64,000 nucleotides of DNA from Pinus tabuliformis (Eukaryota; Streptophyta; Pinopsida; Pinales; Pinaceae): the NCBI GenBank assembly GCA_031772625.1, contig CM062814.1, positions 824,856,757 to 824,920,756 of the forward strand. The letters run 5' to 3'. The position numbers were made by a program, and so were the translations under genes. The notes below the pieces were generated by a model. The model was not told the origin of the DNA. It saw only the letters and a program-made list of their open reading frames with translations, and did not search any database. Of this stretch, positions 63,859 to 64,000 are shown piece after piece. Numbering within the stretch: the first letter of the stretch is position 1; every line of letters begins with the position of its first letter.

Positions 63859-64000
63859 GGTAGCATCGGATGTGCTCTAGCCATGAAATTTGGTGGAGAG
63901 GCTAAGGCACATGAGATCTCCAAGACCCAGCAATAGTTTGGAGAAATTCCACTTGGATGAAGAGATATTAAAATAATTAATATTTTTAATGAGTTCCTGA
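63859..64000. other. Right edge, unassigned
   Basis: The last 140 bases do not continue the integrase reading clearly. They could be a further rearrangement or the start of another insertion in E/H. Nothing firm can be said. Confidence 0.3.

Larger units (their letters stand above)
33522..64000 (-). mobile_element. Copia element E/H, split by elements F and G, runs off the right end
   Basis: The minus-strand 3' LTR (33522-34671), 3' noncoding region and RNase H C-terminus (35098-35604, 41452-41471) lie on the left. RT and integrase lie at 61970-63860. The parts form one element because F sits between two ACACC copies (35600-35604, 41447-41451) inside RNase H. G sits between CCTCA (41467-41471) and CCTCT (61970-61974). 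Joining the G flanks gives a continuous coding block just before GVKLCGFTDANW. The 5' LTR is beyond the window. Confidence 0.82.

Overview
This 64 kb window looks like intergenic DNA from a large, repeat-rich land plant genome. Almost everything recognisable is a plant-type transposable element: Ty1/copia elements with initiator-Met tRNA primer sites, a family with 3.0-3.5 kb LTRs and a tRNA-Asp primer site, and BED-finger hAT transposons with 8-bp target duplications. I see no cellular gene, tRNA or rRNA gene. The sequence alone does not fix the species; a gymnosperm, fern or other plant with nested retrotransposons fits.

Left block (1-10876): two minus-strand copia elements, A and B, joined head to tail through one shared LTR (2848-3606). 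A keeps only gag. B keeps degraded gag, integrase (INT), reverse transcriptase (RT) and RNase H, and its RT is split by a 1.4 kb solo LTR (5525-6946) with a 5-bp target duplication. In both A and B a copy of the element's own 3' untranslated region lies inside or just after gag.

Second block (10877-29000): spacer DNA with a 174-bp hAT-type MITE (12243-12416). Then comes C, a plus-strand gag-only copia element (12516-26802, duplication ATTAG). C's 3' LTR is interrupted by element 3 (17150-25876, duplication GGCCT), whose ~3.4 kb LTRs flank only 1.9 kb encoding a coiled-coil Gag. After C come a 241-bp tandem duplication and a truncated hAT copy.

Third block (29001-64000): a copia pol fragment (D) fused to a different element's protease region and LTR (D'), followed by a five-level nest. 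The D' LTR seems to hold element E/H (minus, running off the right end). E/H holds the complete copia element F (35605-41446, LTRs identical by eye) and copia element G (41472-61969). G holds a 3.0 kb solo LTR (45629-52436), which holds a 3.8 kb hAT transposon (47924-51701). G's other LTR holds element 4 (53471-61501), a second giant-LTR element with an intact 456-codon Gag frame.

Most insertion boundaries are set by matching target duplications read directly at both ends, so relative insertion order is well supported. The most unusual content is the giant-LTR, gag-only family with a coiled-coil Gag lacking a zinc knuckle. Also notable are the related gag-only (C) and gag-lacking (G) copia elements, the diverged subterminal motifs of the two hAT copies, and the W-box-like motif cluster in the A/B LTR.
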